Shown in pieces: positions 38,605 through 47,856 of a stretch of DNA of 64,000 nt. Source of the stretch: an uncultured Rhodospirillaceae bacterium (GTDB lineage Bacteria; Pseudomonadota; Alphaproteobacteria; UBA8366); the NCBI GenBank assembly GCA_913043025.1, contig CAJWLM010000003.1, positions 62,001 through 126,000 of the forward strand. Reading direction: 5' to 3'. Each line of letters starts with the position of its first letter. The stretch's first letter is position 1. The position numbers and the translations under genes are program-made. The notes under the pieces are model-generated. The model saw only the letters and a list, made by a program, of their open reading frames with translations, was not told where the DNA came from and did not search any database.

Positions 38605-39123
38605 ATGAAATTAAATATTGGTGGATCAACTCCAGCGGCCGATTGGAAAAATATGCACCCAAGCGGGAGTGCCGATGTCGATTATAAGGGCGACTTTGGG
38701 AATCTCGGTCAGTTCTCAAATGATTCATTCGATATAATCTATAGCTGTCACCTATTACAGCGTTGCGGTTACAAAGAAGAAATACCGCAGGCACTCGAGG
38801 AATGTCTTCGCATTCTTAAACCAGGTGGTGAGCTTATGGTCAGCGTGCCCGATATGGCTGCACTTTGCATACTATTTGTTCATGAAAAGATAACTCCCGA
38901 CCACCAGTGGCATTTAATGCGCATACTATTTGGCGGCGAAGTTGATGAAGACGATTTTAATGCTACCGGGTTCACCGCTGATTTTTTGGGAAGTTTTCTC
39001 ACGGACGCTGGGTTTGAAAACATCAAATGTATCGACGACTTTGGGCTTTTTGATGATGCAAGCCAGGAAAAACTTAATGGGATTTCTGTTAGCCTCAATA
39101 TGAGGGCTCTAAAACCGGTCTAA
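38605..39123 (+). CDS. SAM-dependent methyltransferase-like protein (COG4627 type)
   Basis: A 172-residue protein with the Rossmann-type methyltransferase pattern FDIIYSCHLLQR, ALEECLRILKPGGELMVSVPD and a LTDAGFENI strand. The opening MKLNIGG corresponds to the family's LNIGCG; the second glycine-cysteine pair of motif I is altered, which may weaken SAM binding. COG4627 proteins are often linked to surface glycan synthesis. The ATG at 38605 is preferred to a GTG three codons upstream. It converges on hldE, 98 bases away. Confidence 0.75.
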   Translation: MKLNIGGSTPAADWKNMHPSGSADVDYKGDFGNLGQFSNDSFDIIYSCHLLQRCGYKEEIPQALEECLRILKPGGELMVSVPDMAALCILFVHEKITPDHQWHLMRILFGGEVDEDDFNATGFTADFLGSFLTDAGFENIKCIDDFGLFDDASQEKLNGISVSLNMRALKPV

Positions 39124-39221
39124 TCACCCATAAGGCATTTATCATTCAATATGGAAACTTGATCAATGATGTGCGCAAAATGGTTGGGGACTTGGCACTC
39201 AAATCGGCTCAATTAGTCTTA

Positions 39222-40697
39222 CTAAATCTTTTTACCCTCAAGTTTCTCGATAGTACTCGTCGTGCTATGACCAGGCAGTATGTCCGCCAGCAACACTTCA
39301 CCCCCCCAATTTGCTACTAAATCGCCCCCGACGACATCTTTAAGCTCATAATCAGAACCTTTGATAAGAACGTCCGGCCTCAATGTTTCAATTACTGCAA
39401 GTGGTGTTGCATCATCAAATAATATCACCAAATCGACGTCAGCGAGCGAAGCCAATACTTGTGCTCTGCTCGATTCACTCTGCACGGGCCTATTTTCACC
39501 TTTCAGTTGCCGCACAGACCGGTCACTATTAAGGCCAACAATCAGTCGATCGCAGGTTTTTTTAGCTTGAGAAAGAAGTGAAATGTGCCCCGGATGGAGC
39601 AGGTCGAAGCAGCCATTGGTGAAGCCGCAGCGTAATCCTTTCGCCCTCCAAGAAGCTATTTTATTGGAAGCCTCGTTCAGCGCTGAAATCTTGAGTTCAG
39701 ATCCCATCAGAGCAGTCTCATGCAAGGCTGAAAGAATTTCTGATATATGGACAACTGCAGTGCCATTTTTACCAACAACAATTCCAGCTGCAATATTGGC
39801 GAGAGCAGCTGCCGTTTTGAGATCTGCACCGACATCAAGTGCAACCGCCACTATCGCCACCACCGTATCACCAGCGCCGGAAACATCAAATACTTCTCGC
39901 GCGCGTGCTTTTAAGTGAGTAGCCTCTTCCATCGTTACAAGGCTCATACCTTGTTCGCTTCGTGTGGCAAGAACGGCCTTTACGCCTGCGTTCTGGATTA
40001 TGTGACGTGCGGCTGCGACAACTTCACTATCGCAGTTTATGGGCATGCCACTCGCTCTACCTAACTCTTGAAGATTCGGCGTTATCAAGTCAGCGCCACG
40101 GTAAATATCAAAAAAGTTACCTTTTGGATCAATTATTACCTTTGTGTCATTTTGCTTAGCTATATTAATCAAGATACCAATTAGGTCAGCCCCTAAAACA
40201 CCCTTTCCGTAATCAGAAAGAACAAGAACGCCATTTCTTTTCGAAAGCTCTTTCCGGACGGCTGATTCAATTGCACCTGAGGTGTTTTCTGTTACGGGCG
40301 ATGTCACTTCTCGATCAGCTCGCAACAGTTGCTGCCGAGCTGCAAGGTATCTGGACTTAACAGTCGTGAGGCGATTCTCTTCAAAAACTAATTTTGCCGA
40401 AAGATTATCCTGCGCCGTAAGTAAATTTTCAACAGAGAGTCCTGGTTCATCATCACCAACAACGGAGATGAGGCGAGCAGCTGCACCCAACGCCGCTATA
40501 TTGCGAACCACGTTCCCTGCCCCCCCAAGCATGGCTGTCTCTGTATCAACCTCAAGCACAGGAATTGGCGCTTCTGGTGATAATCGGGTTACCTGCCCCT
40601 CAAAAAATCGGTCCAACATTACATCTCCAACACATGTGATGTTCCCTGCACTGAGCTTTTCAAGAAGTCCATTTAAGGAAAACAGGTCAAACACCAT
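39222..40697 (-). CDS. hldE: bifunctional heptose 7-phosphate kinase / heptose 1-phosphate adenylyltransferase
   Basis: A 491-residue fusion that makes ADP-glycero-manno-heptose for lipopolysaccharide. The N-terminal ribokinase-type domain (to about residue 330) has VGDVMLDRF, GGAGNVVRNIA and the catalytic DVSGAGDTVVAIV. The C-terminal nucleotidyltransferase has FTNGCFDLLHPGH and a VGLNSDRSVRQLKG motif. The full-length two-domain form implies heptose-containing LPS. It lies 21 bases after regA on the same strand. Confidence 0.95.
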   Translation of the reverse strand: MVFDLFSLNGLLEKLSAGNITCVGDVMLDRFFEGQVTRLSPEAPIPVLEVDTETAMLGGAGNVVRNIAALGAAARLISVVGDDEPGLSVENLLTAQDNLSAKLVFEENRLTTVKSRYLAARQQLLRADREVTSPVTENTSGAIESAVRKELSKRNGVLVLSDYGKGVLGADLIGILINIAKQNDTKVIIDPKGNFFDIYRGADLITPNLQELGRASGMPINCDSEVVAAARHIIQNAGVKAVLATRSEQGMSLVTMEEATHLKARAREVFDVSGAGDTVVAIVAVALDVGADLKTAAALANIAAGIVVGKNGTAVVHISEILSALHETALMGSELKISALNEASNKIASWRAKGLRCGFTNGCFDLLHPGHISLLSQAKKTCDRLIVGLNSDRSVRQLKGENRPVQSESSRAQVLASLADVDLVILFDDATPLAVIETLRPDVLIKGSDYELKDVVGGDLVANWGGEVLLADILPGHSTTSTIEKLEGKKI

Positions 40698-40718
40698 TAT
40701 GCATAATCCATTCGATGC

Positions 40719-41273
40719 CTAATTTCGCGGAGCATGCTTATTAAGAATGCGCTGAAGTGTGCGCCGATGCATTTTTAGCCGCCGCGCTGTCTCGGACACA
40801 TTGCGGTTACATTGCTCATAAACTCGCTGAATATGTTCCCACCGAACTCGATCAGCTGACATTGGGTCTTCCGGCGGCAATGGTAGCGGCCGTTCCGTTT
40901 CCAAAAGAGCCGCAGCAATTGCATCGGCATCTGCCGGCTTTGGAAGGTAGTCAACCGCTCCGGCCTTTACTGCCTCAACGGCAGTGGCTATATTTCCATA
41001 GCCTGTGAGAATAACAATCCTTGTCTCAGCACGACCCTCACGCAGCGCCTTTACTACTTCTAAACCATTGCCGTCTTCTAATCTCAAATCAACGATCGCG
41101 TAAGCTGGTGGGCGTTGAGCGGCTAATTCTATTCCTTGAGCGACACTATCAGCTACCTCGGGTAGAAAGTTACGCTTCTCTAGTGCTCGAGCTAATCGAT
41201 TTCGCAGTGGAGCATCATCGTCCACTATGAGAAGTGTCCTGTCTGCGGGTAATCCGGCTGTGAATTCCTTCAC
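40719..41273 (-). CDS. regA: redox response regulator RegA/ActR/PrrA
   Basis: A 184-residue regulator. The receiver carries the acidic pocket VDDD (18-20) and phospho-Asp62 in AIVDLRLEDGNG, with Lys in YLPKPAD. The C-terminal Fis-type helix-turn-helix NVSETARRLKMHRRTLQ is almost diagnostic for RegA/ActR/RegR, global regulators of respiration, nitrogen and carbon fixation genes under low oxygen. The GTG start overlaps the regB stop as GTGA. hldE lies directly downstream. Confidence 0.94.
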   Translation of the reverse strand: MKEFTAGLPADRTLLIVDDDAPLRNRLARALEKRNFLPEVADSVAQGIELAAQRPPAYAIVDLRLEDGNGLEVVKALREGRAETRIVILTGYGNIATAVEAVKAGAVDYLPKPADADAIAAALLETERPLPLPPEDPMSADRVRWEHIQRVYEQCNRNVSETARRLKMHRRTLQRILNKHAPRN

Positions 41274-42592
41274 TTTTTTTCTCCATCCATAGAATCTTGA
41301 AACAGAATAGCGCGTGTCCAGCTAATCTCAACCTTTCCGCCATTCTGATTGCTGAAACTTAAATTTGCGCCAGTGCGTTTTAACAACGTTTGCGCAATAA
41401 AGATGCCGAGACCCAGATTCTCTCCGGTAGCACTGCGGGTCGATATATACGGCTCACCAATCATTGCAAGAACCGATGCTCTAAACCCGGGCCCATCATC
41501 GCGCACTACTAGCCAAACAGTTTCTTTATCCCAATTTAAATCAAGCCATACCTTACTGTGCGCAAATTGAATAGCATTCTGAATAAGATTTCCTAGACCA
41601 TGCACCATTTCTGGACCATAGGGAAGGTATGGCTCCTCTCCAATAGCATTCTCTTGAATGTTGACAGAGACATCAATTGTGCCGGATCCATGGGAAGCAC
41701 GGGCAGTTTCAACTAGCGCTGAGAAGGGCAACCGCTCGAAAGGACCTGATGCAGAGGCCTCCGGCGCTTGTGCAAGACCAGTGATTATATGACGACACCG
41801 CTCAGACTGACTTAATAATAGTTGAACGTCTTCAGCGATGGGGCTGTTAGCCGGAATCTCTTTCGACAGCTCGTTGGCAACCACAGTTATTGTAGCCAAA
41901 GGAGAGCCTAGTTCATGAGCTGCCGCTGCGGCTAAACCGCCCAAAGCCGAGACCCTCTGCTCACGCGCCAGAGAAGTTTGTGTGGCAGCTAACGCCTCCC
42001 ACATGCGCCTCGCTTCCTCCGAGACAGACCATACATAAGTCGCAATGAAAACTACTGCTACGGCGAGAGCCGTCCAGATTGCTAATCGATAGGTCGGTTG
42101 GAGTTCAATCGGTGAACCACTCCAAGGTAGAGGTAAGTGATGCTGTCCTAAGAGCGAGATACAGACCACAGCCAACACTATCAAACCAATGGTCGCGCCG
42201 CGAGATAAGATCGTCGCAGACACCATTGCTGGAGCAATTATAAGGATAACAAATGGATTAGCGAGGCCTCCGGTTAGAAAAAGCAAAACGCTAAGTTGTA
42301 AAACGTCAAACCCAAGCAATAAAAACACTTCTCGCTCTGTAAGCCGACGCCGCCCACGACCTCGGCTTGCCAATACTAGGTTGGATGAAACAAGACCGAA
42401 TATTGCTCCGAAGCATGGAATTAAAGGTAACTCGAAACCTAGCCCAAAAAAAACCAATAAAACTGTCGCAGTTTGGCCTGCTGCCGCCACCCATCGAAGC
42501 AATATAAGCGTGCGCAGATGAACCTGCCCGCCTTGTATTACACTCAGACCAGTCCGCGTACTCTCATCGCTCTCTTTTGTACGCCTAAACAT
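41270..42592 (-). CDS. regB: redox sensor histidine kinase RegB/ActS/PrrB
   Basis: A 440-residue membrane kinase with about six membrane segments in residues 25-190. It has the quinone-binding heptapeptide GGLANPF at 108-114, the phosphorylated His226 in AAHELGSPLA, and Cys266 in SQSERCRHII, the position of the redox-active Cys265 of Rhodobacter RegB. The ATPase domain shows NLIQNAIQFA and DDGPGF. Both redox inputs therefore look intact. It overlaps regA by four bases and diverges from an ABC transporter operon 77 bases away. Confidence 0.95.
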   Translation of the reverse strand: MFRRTKESDESTRTGLSVIQGGQVHLRTLILLRWVAAAGQTATVLLVFFGLGFELPLIPCFGAIFGLVSSNLVLASRGRGRRRLTEREVFLLLGFDVLQLSVLLFLTGGLANPFVILIIAPAMVSATILSRGATIGLIVLAVVCISLLGQHHLPLPWSGSPIELQPTYRLAIWTALAVAVVFIATYVWSVSEEARRMWEALAATQTSLAREQRVSALGGLAAAAAHELGSPLATITVVANELSKEIPANSPIAEDVQLLLSQSERCRHIITGLAQAPEASASGPFERLPFSALVETARASHGSGTIDVSVNIQENAIGEEPYLPYGPEMVHGLGNLIQNAIQFAHSKVWLDLNWDKETVWLVVRDDGPGFRASVLAMIGEPYISTRSATGENLGLGIFIAQTLLKRTGANLSFSNQNGGKVEISWTRAILFQDSMDGEKK

Positions 42593-42669
42593 CTTCTAAC
42601 CCTTGCAGCGAGTAAATAAATTTTGAGCTCTTGCTTTTAGCACTGTAGGCCAACCATATTAAACTAATC

Positions 42670-43419
42670 ATGGCAGACAAACTCATTATATCAGTCTCGG
42701 AGCTTTCGAAAAAGTTCGGTGATGTTCGTGCGGTCGATAACATATCTTTCGATGTTAAAGAAAACTCGGTCATCGCCCTATTGGGAGCCAACGGCGCTGG
42801 AAAAACAACCACCATAGCTATGCTATTGGGCCTGCTGGTGCCCTCATCAGGTAAAATATCAATATTTGGTATTGATATGCTCAAGAACCGCTATTCTGCA
42901 CTTTCACGTATCAACTTTTCTTCACCCTACGTCGACCTCCCCCAACGATTAAGTGTATATCAGAACCTGAAAGTTTATTCCCAGCTTTACGGTATCTCAA
43001 ATGAAAAAGAACGCATAAGCGTTTTAGCAGATGACCTACGGCTCAATGATTTACTCCATAGAAAGTATGGAACTTTGTCTGCTGGTCAGCGAACACGTGT
43101 GATGCTGGCGAAATCATTATTAAACAATCCCGAGCTACTTTTGCTGGATGAGCCTACCGCTAGCTTGGACCCCGATAGTGCAGACTGGATACGGCACTAT
43201 CTTTGCAACTACCGTGAACAGACCGGTGCAGCCATAATGCTCGCAACCCACAACATGCAAGAGGTTGAGAGATTATGTAATCAAGTTCTGATGATGCAGG
43301 GAGGTCGTATAACCGACGCTGGTACTCCCTCTGAGCTCATTGAGGCACATGGTCGCGATAGTTTGGAGGAGGTTTTTTTAGCCGTTGCTCGCAAAGCGCC
43401 CCCACAAGGAATGAAGTAA
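42670..43419 (+). CDS. ABC transporter ATP-binding protein (ABC-2 type)
   Basis: A 249-residue ATPase with Walker A GANGAGKTTT, signature LSAGQRTRV (a variant of LSGGQ), Walker B ELLLLDEPTASLD and switch His in LATHNMQE. NodI/CcmA-like exporters have this arrangement. The permease gene follows with its ATG overlapping the stop by one base, so this is a complete two-gene exporter. The substrate is unknown. Promoter elements would lie in the 77 bases shared with divergent regB. Confidence 0.92.
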   Translation: MADKLIISVSELSKKFGDVRAVDNISFDVKENSVIALLGANGAGKTTTIAMLLGLLVPSSGKISIFGIDMLKNRYSALSRINFSSPYVDLPQRLSVYQNLKVYSQLYGISNEKERISVLADDLRLNDLLHRKYGTLSAGQRTRVMLAKSLLNNPELLLLDEPTASLDPDSADWIRHYLCNYREQTGAAIMLATHNMQEVERLCNQVLMMQGGRITDAGTPSELIEAHGRDSLEEVFLAVARKAPPQGMK

Positions 43420-44237
43420 TGCAAGGAATATTTAAAAATATAAAAGATTCACTTGGCCGCATTCGGGGGTTAGTACTGCGGTACGTTTATCTGATAAAGG
43501 GCTCGTTGCCTCGTCTTTTAGAATTAGCATATTGGCCGAGCATACAGCTCGTACTCTGGGGGTTTATCTCCCAATTCTTTCTTACCCAGTCATCTGTACT
43601 AGCAGAAGCAGCAGGCATTCTAATAGGAGCTGTATTGTTATGGGACGTTCTATTTCGTGGCCAGTTAGGCTTTTCAATTTCGTTTTTGGAAGAGCTGTGG
43701 TCTCGCAATTTAGGCCATATTTTCGTTACACCACTTCGACCGTATGAGTTTATTTTAGCACTGATGTGCATCAGCTTGATCAGGGTTCTAATAGGGGTTA
43801 GCCCAGCGATAATGCTGGCGATTCCACTCTATCATTTTTCAATATTTGACCTCGGCCTTCCGCTTCTTGCATTTTTCACGAACCTGCTCATTTTTGGCTG
43901 GGTAATAGGTTTATTTGTGACCTCTTTACTTCTGCGCTTTGGGGTTGGAGCCGAGAGTCTGGCATGGGCGCTAATTTTTTTGATAGCGCCTGTCAGTGCG
44001 ATTTACTATCCCGTTTCAATACTACCTAATTGGCTCCAATGGATTGCATGGACACTTCCTCCTGCGCACGTTTTTGAAGGAATGCGCGCAATATTAACTC
44101 AGGATCATTTCGAAAAGACACTTCTTCTGAGTGCCTGTGCTTTAAATTTTGTCTACCTGCTCATTTCCTGCATGGTTTTCCTTTACAGCTTTAACGCGGC
44201 GAGGCGCGAGGGGCGCTTATTGCAGATTGGAGAATAA
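43419..44237 (+). CDS. ABC-2 type transporter permease
   Basis: A 272-residue membrane protein with about six predicted segments, including LAYWPSIQLVLWGFISQFF, and the GVGAESLAWALIFLIAP segment of the ABC-2 permease family near residue 180, followed by PVSAIYYPVSILPNWLQ. It partners with the ATPase just upstream. Family members export polysaccharides, lipids or drugs. Its stop is only seven bases from the cobT stop on the opposite strand. Confidence 0.9.
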   Translation: MQGIFKNIKDSLGRIRGLVLRYVYLIKGSLPRLLELAYWPSIQLVLWGFISQFFLTQSSVLAEAAGILIGAVLLWDVLFRGQLGFSISFLEELWSRNLGHIFVTPLRPYEFILALMCISLIRVLIGVSPAIMLAIPLYHFSIFDLGLPLLAFFTNLLIFGWVIGLFVTSLLLRFGVGAESLAWALIFLIAPVSAIYYPVSILPNWLQWIAWTLPPAHVFEGMRAILTQDHFEKTLLLSACALNFVYLLISCMVFLYSFNAARREGRLLQIGE

Positions 44238-44243
44238 ACAAAA

Positions 44244-45311
44244 CTAAAGTTTTTCGTTCACATTTGCCTCCTTAAAACTTGCCATGCCAGTGTGGCAAGC
44301 CACCGCACCCTTGAGAATTGCAAGAGCCATAACTGCGCCCGAAGCTTCGCCAAGCCGCATGTTAAGGTCTAAGAGAGGTGCTTTTCCGAGAAAATCAAGG
44401 AGCATGGAATGGGCAGGCTCTGCCGATAGGTGCCCGACAATACAATGATCCAGTGCAGTGCTGTCTATTTTGTGCAACACGGCCGCCGCAGCCGTTGCAA
44501 CATAACCATCTAATATCACCGGGACCTTTCCGATACGAGCTGCCGTTACTGCACCGGAGATTGCCGCTAATTCATGCCCCCCAAGCCGGCGCAAACACTC
44601 CAAAGGATCGTCGAGATGTGACCGATGAAGAGCCACTCCTTTACTCACCACCTCAACCTTGCGCTCAAGGGCCGTTTTATCGATGCCAGTACCAGTCCCG
44701 GTCCAATCTTGAGGGGCACCCCCAAATAAGGCACAGGATAGCGCGGCTGCGCTCGTCGTATTACCGATCCCCATCTCACCAATACATATGACATCAACCC
44801 CGTCCTCGACCGCCATCATGCCGTAAGCCATAGCACTCGCACATTCAGCTTCGGAGAGGGCTGGTGACTCAGTAAAATCGTTTGTAGAATGATCCAGCGC
44901 CATCTCATAAACACGAAGCTCCGCATCATAACGCTTACAAAGCTGGTTAACCGCCGCACCACCAGATCGAAAATTTGCCACCATTTGTTGGGTTACATCA
45001 GCAGAGAAAGCTGAGATTTGGTGCCGTGTAACACCATGGTTTCCGGCAAAAACAGCAACTCGCGGTCTCTCAAGACGCGGAGGATGACGGCCCTGCCACG
45101 CACAGAACCATTGGTTTAGGGTCTCTAAGTGCCCTAACGCTCCAGACGGTTTGGTCAAAATTGACTCATGAACCATCGCACGCTCCATGGCCTCCTCATC
45201 CGGACCGGGAAACCGCTTTATTATATCACGCATTTCTTGCAGACTATTGGCGGAGGCTTGATTCATTGTAAAATCCAACGAAATCTGTGCATCTGAGATA
45301 AAGGCTGACAT
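44244..45311 (-). CDS. cobT: nicotinate-nucleotide-dimethylbenzimidazole phosphoribosyltransferase
   Basis: Activates the lower ligand of cobalamin by making alpha-ribazole phosphate. It has 355 residues with FAGNHGVTRH, the EMGIGNTTSAAAL motif near residue 180, and VILDGYVATAAAA near residue 265. The C-terminal catalytic Glu region LLDLNMRLGEASGAV is present. It is divergent from cobS with only 35 bases between the start codons. No cobalamin riboswitch is visible. Confidence 0.95.
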   Translation of the reverse strand: MSAFISDAQISLDFTMNQASANSLQEMRDIIKRFPGPDEEAMERAMVHESILTKPSGALGHLETLNQWFCAWQGRHPPRLERPRVAVFAGNHGVTRHQISAFSADVTQQMVANFRSGGAAVNQLCKRYDAELRVYEMALDHSTNDFTESPALSEAECASAMAYGMMAVEDGVDVICIGEMGIGNTTSAAALSCALFGGAPQDWTGTGTGIDKTALERKVEVVSKGVALHRSHLDDPLECLRRLGGHELAAISGAVTAARIGKVPVILDGYVATAAAAVLHKIDSTALDHCIVGHLSAEPAHSMLLDFLGKAPLLDLNMRLGEASGAVMALAILKGAVACHTGMASFKEANVNEKL

Positions 45312-45346
45312 ATTAACTCAACCTCAACAATGAATATGTGTTTATC

Positions 45347-46222
45347 ATGACCAAACAACAAGACTCACAAGAAAATGATCTCAATACAAATACCGTTCTT
45401 GATCGTAAAGAAAATGACACATCTTCGAAGAATAGCGGAGAAACGCACCGGAATTTGGGGCAGACTATTCTACTCGACCGTCGTATTGGCGATCTACTAT
45501 TAGCTACACGTTTTTTCACTCGCCTGCCCGTACCGATTGATAGCGAAACGGAACGAAGACCATTGGCAGAGTCAGCGTGGGCGTTTTCACTTGTAGGTTG
45601 TATTATAGGTACCGTAGGCGGCGTTACTGCTTTTCTAGCTTCCGACCTTCCATCATATGCAGCAGCACTTCTAGCCGTTGCAGCAATGTGTGCCCTTAGC
45701 GGCGGTCTACATGAAGACGGACTTGCCGACTGTGCTGATGGAATGTGGGGCGGCGCAAGTCCGCAACAGAGACTCACAATAATGCGTGACAGCAAAACTG
45801 GCGCTTTCGGCGTAATCGCACTTGTCACAGTACTAAGTCTGAAGGCAGCTGCAATTGCTAGTTTATTGAGTGTCGGCGGAGAGTTGGCGGCAGCACTTGC
45901 AATCGTTGCGGCTGCAAGTGCCTCGCGAGGACTTTTACCAATAGCAATGAGAGCCTTTCCTGTTGCCTCAGAAACGGGTCGAGCTGCTGAAGCGGGAAGC
46001 CCCAAAACTCAAGATGTTATCGCCGGAGGCATAATTAGTATACTCATCGCATTCACTATGATTGGCTTTAACACAAGCATTAACGGACTTATCGTAGGCA
46101 GTTTGTTAGCGGGGGGGTTAGGATATCTGGCAGTAAAGCGCTTCGGTGGGCATACTGGCGACGTATTGGGCGCACAACAGCAAATCCTGGAGACTGCTAT
46201 TTTGTTAGCAGCCACCCTTTAA
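45347..46222 (+). CDS. cobS: adenosylcobinamide-GDP ribazoletransferase (cobalamin synthase)
   Basis: An integral membrane enzyme of about 291 residues that joins adenosylcobinamide-GDP and alpha-ribazole. The family start DLLLATRFFTRLPVP, the acidic metal site GGLHEDGLADCADGMWGG and the late GGHTGDVLGAQQQ motif are clear. An extra 40 residues precede the family start; they are hydrophilic and rich in Asn, Asp and Thr. An ATG at 45347 is used, with a GTG three codons earlier and a TTG at about codon 41 as alternatives. None has a strong ribosome site. Confidence 0.93.
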   Translation: MTKQQDSQENDLNTNTVLDRKENDTSSKNSGETHRNLGQTILLDRRIGDLLLATRFFTRLPVPIDSETERRPLAESAWAFSLVGCIIGTVGGVTAFLASDLPSYAAALLAVAAMCALSGGLHEDGLADCADGMWGGASPQQRLTIMRDSKTGAFGVIALVTVLSLKAAAIASLLSVGGELAAALAIVAAASASRGLLPIAMRAFPVASETGRAAEAGSPKTQDVIAGGIISILIAFTMIGFNTSINGLIVGSLLAGGLGYLAVKRFGGHTGDVLGAQQQILETAILLAATL

Positions 46223-46240
46223 AAAGTTTGTGGGGGTTAG

Positions 46241-46870
46241 ATGGAGACAATTGTTACTAGATGGTGGTGGATCAGGCATGCGCCAGTCTTTAATCCTAGC
46301 AACATAATTTATGGCCAGATGGATCTAGATGCTGATGTGTCAAATTCCAAAACTTTTAAGCGTTTAGCGAGAATATTACCATCTGACTCCGTTCTTTTTA
46401 CGTCAGACCTGAAACGCACGGTGTTAACTGCTGAGGCGATAGCGCGGGCGGGCGCTAGCCTGCCAAAGGCTATCAAGGAACCGGCCCTTCGTGAGCAAAA
46501 TTTCGGCATTTGGCAGGGAAAACAACGAGACAAACTTGTCGATACTTTCAACAATAAGAGGCATAAATTTTGGATAGCGCCTGCTTTTGAAAGGGCGCCA
46601 GAGGGCGAGAGCTTTGCAGATGTAATGGCCAGGGTTGCACCTGCGATCACAAACATAACAACCAATTATGCGGGAAATGATATTATTTGTGTGTCACATG
46701 GTGGGACAATACGTGCCGCAATAGCCATTGCCCTTGGGCTTGGTCCGGAAAAAGCTCTATCGATAACGGCCGCGAACTGCAGCCTTACTCGGCTTGCCCA
46801 TATTACTGACAGAAAGTCAAATGCCGGAGTATGGAGCATTGAAATGATAAACTTCGATCCGTCCATATAA
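46241..46870 (+). CDS. cobC: histidine phosphatase, probable alpha-ribazole phosphatase
   Basis: A 209-residue enzyme of the phosphoglycerate-mutase-like phosphatase family. The phosphorylated His is in WWIRHAPVF near residue 10 and the second His in ICVSHGGTIRAA; an Arg-Glu acid site lies in REQNFGIWQGK. Its place 18 bases after cobS suggests it removes phosphate from alpha-ribazole 5'-phosphate in cobalamin synthesis. The symbol rests on context; other histidine phosphatases have the same motifs. GGGGGTTAG precedes the start. Confidence 0.8.
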   Translation: METIVTRWWWIRHAPVFNPSNIIYGQMDLDADVSNSKTFKRLARILPSDSVLFTSDLKRTVLTAEAIARAGASLPKAIKEPALREQNFGIWQGKQRDKLVDTFNNKRHKFWIAPAFERAPEGESFADVMARVAPAITNITTNYAGNDIICVSHGGTIRAAIAIALGLGPEKALSITAANCSLTRLAHITDRKSNAGVWSIEMINFDPSI

Positions 46871-47172
46871 TATGCCTGCAAAAAGAATGGCCTTGATCCT
46901 CACATTATACAAAAAAAGCTAATGAACGTAGCACTGCTAACTTGTGGCCTGATGTAAGAGCAAAAATATTTATCTAAATTTTTAATAATTACTTTAGGCT
47001 CAAAGCCAAAACCTACAAAATAAGTCAGCTTTAACAGAGAAAATTGCAACCGCAAATTATGTACATTTCTTCCCATAACCGTCACGTGTTATTCCATTTT
47101 AGTGTTAAAGACGAATTAAAGATCTCGCTCTAGTCAAAAATTCGGGTGATATTATCGAAGGAGTTTATTCAC
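46871..47172. other. gene-free interval downstream of the histidine phosphatase
   Basis: About 300 AT-rich bases without a credible gene on either strand. It must carry the transcript end of the cobS-cobC unit and the promoter of the SYLF-domain gene. I see only a short GGCT/AGCC hairpin near 46996-47006 and no clear -35/-10 pair. Confidence 0.4.
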
Positions 47173-47856
47173 ATGAAAGCCATTGTCCCAATAGTAGTTA
47201 TCGCGATAGCGTTTATTTTCCCACTACCCCAAACCACATTAGCTGGCATGGAAGAAGACCAGCTAGTCTCAAAAGCACATTTCACGATTCAACGAATGGC
47301 GAAAGATAAGAATGTCGGACCAGACGTCCGAAATATCATTCAGCGCGCCAAGGCTGTAATGATTTTCCCTAATGTTTTAAAAGGAGCATTTTTTATTGGC
47401 GCAGAGGGAGGAAATGGTATTTTAATGGCAAAGGACTCTAATGAAAACTGGGGATACCCTGCTTTTTTTACCATGGGTTCAGCGAGTTTTGGGCTACAGT
47501 TCGGTGGCCAGTCTCAAGAAATTCTGTTGCTAATAATGTCAGATCGAGGCTTGGCTTCAATACTTCAAAATGAGGTTAAACTTGGCGGTGATCTCAGTGT
47601 AGCAGCTGGTCCAGTAGGCGTTGGCGCTGGGGCCGCCACTACTACAAACTTGAGCGCAGACATATATTCGTTTTCCCTAAATCAGGGTGCATTTGTAGGC
47701 GCTAGCGTTGAGGGAGCATTAATTCATCCGAGACAATCAAAAAACAAATCTTACTATGGAAGCGAGAAAGCAACAGCAGAAGAGATAGCTCTTAAAGGTC
47801 GATATCAAAATGTCCAGGCTAATGCTTTGCGCTCGTCACTGCGAAATTTACGCTGA
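47173..47856 (+). CDS. secreted SYLF-domain (YSC84-like) lipid-binding protein
   Basis: A 227-residue protein. The ATG at 47173 follows GAAGGAG and starts a signal peptide, MKAIVPIVVIAIAFIF to TTLAG (about 25 residues), so it is exported. The SYLF domain is recognised by AKAVMIFPNVLKGAFFIGAEGG, the GGQSQEILLLIMSD region and GAGAATTTNLSADIYSFSLNQGAFVG. SYLF proteins bind phosphoinositides in eukaryotes; the bacterial role is not well defined. An in-frame GTG at 47146 has no ribosome site. It converges on cobD and the two overlap by nine bases at their ends. Confidence 0.87.
   Translation: MKAIVPIVVIAIAFIFPLPQTTLAGMEEDQLVSKAHFTIQRMAKDKNVGPDVRNIIQRAKAVMIFPNVLKGAFFIGAEGGNGILMAKDSNENWGYPAFFTMGSASFGLQFGGQSQEILLLIMSDRGLASILQNEVKLGGDLSVAAGPVGVGAGAATTTNLSADIYSFSLNQGAFVGASVEGALIHPRQSKNKSYYGSEKATAEEIALKGRYQNVQANALRSSLRNLR

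Noticed and set aside
45313-46005. Minus-strand 230-codon frame opposite cobS
   Set aside because: Long only because it mirrors the codon pattern of cobS; Ala/Ser/Pro-rich with no domain, and cobS motifs are unmistakable.
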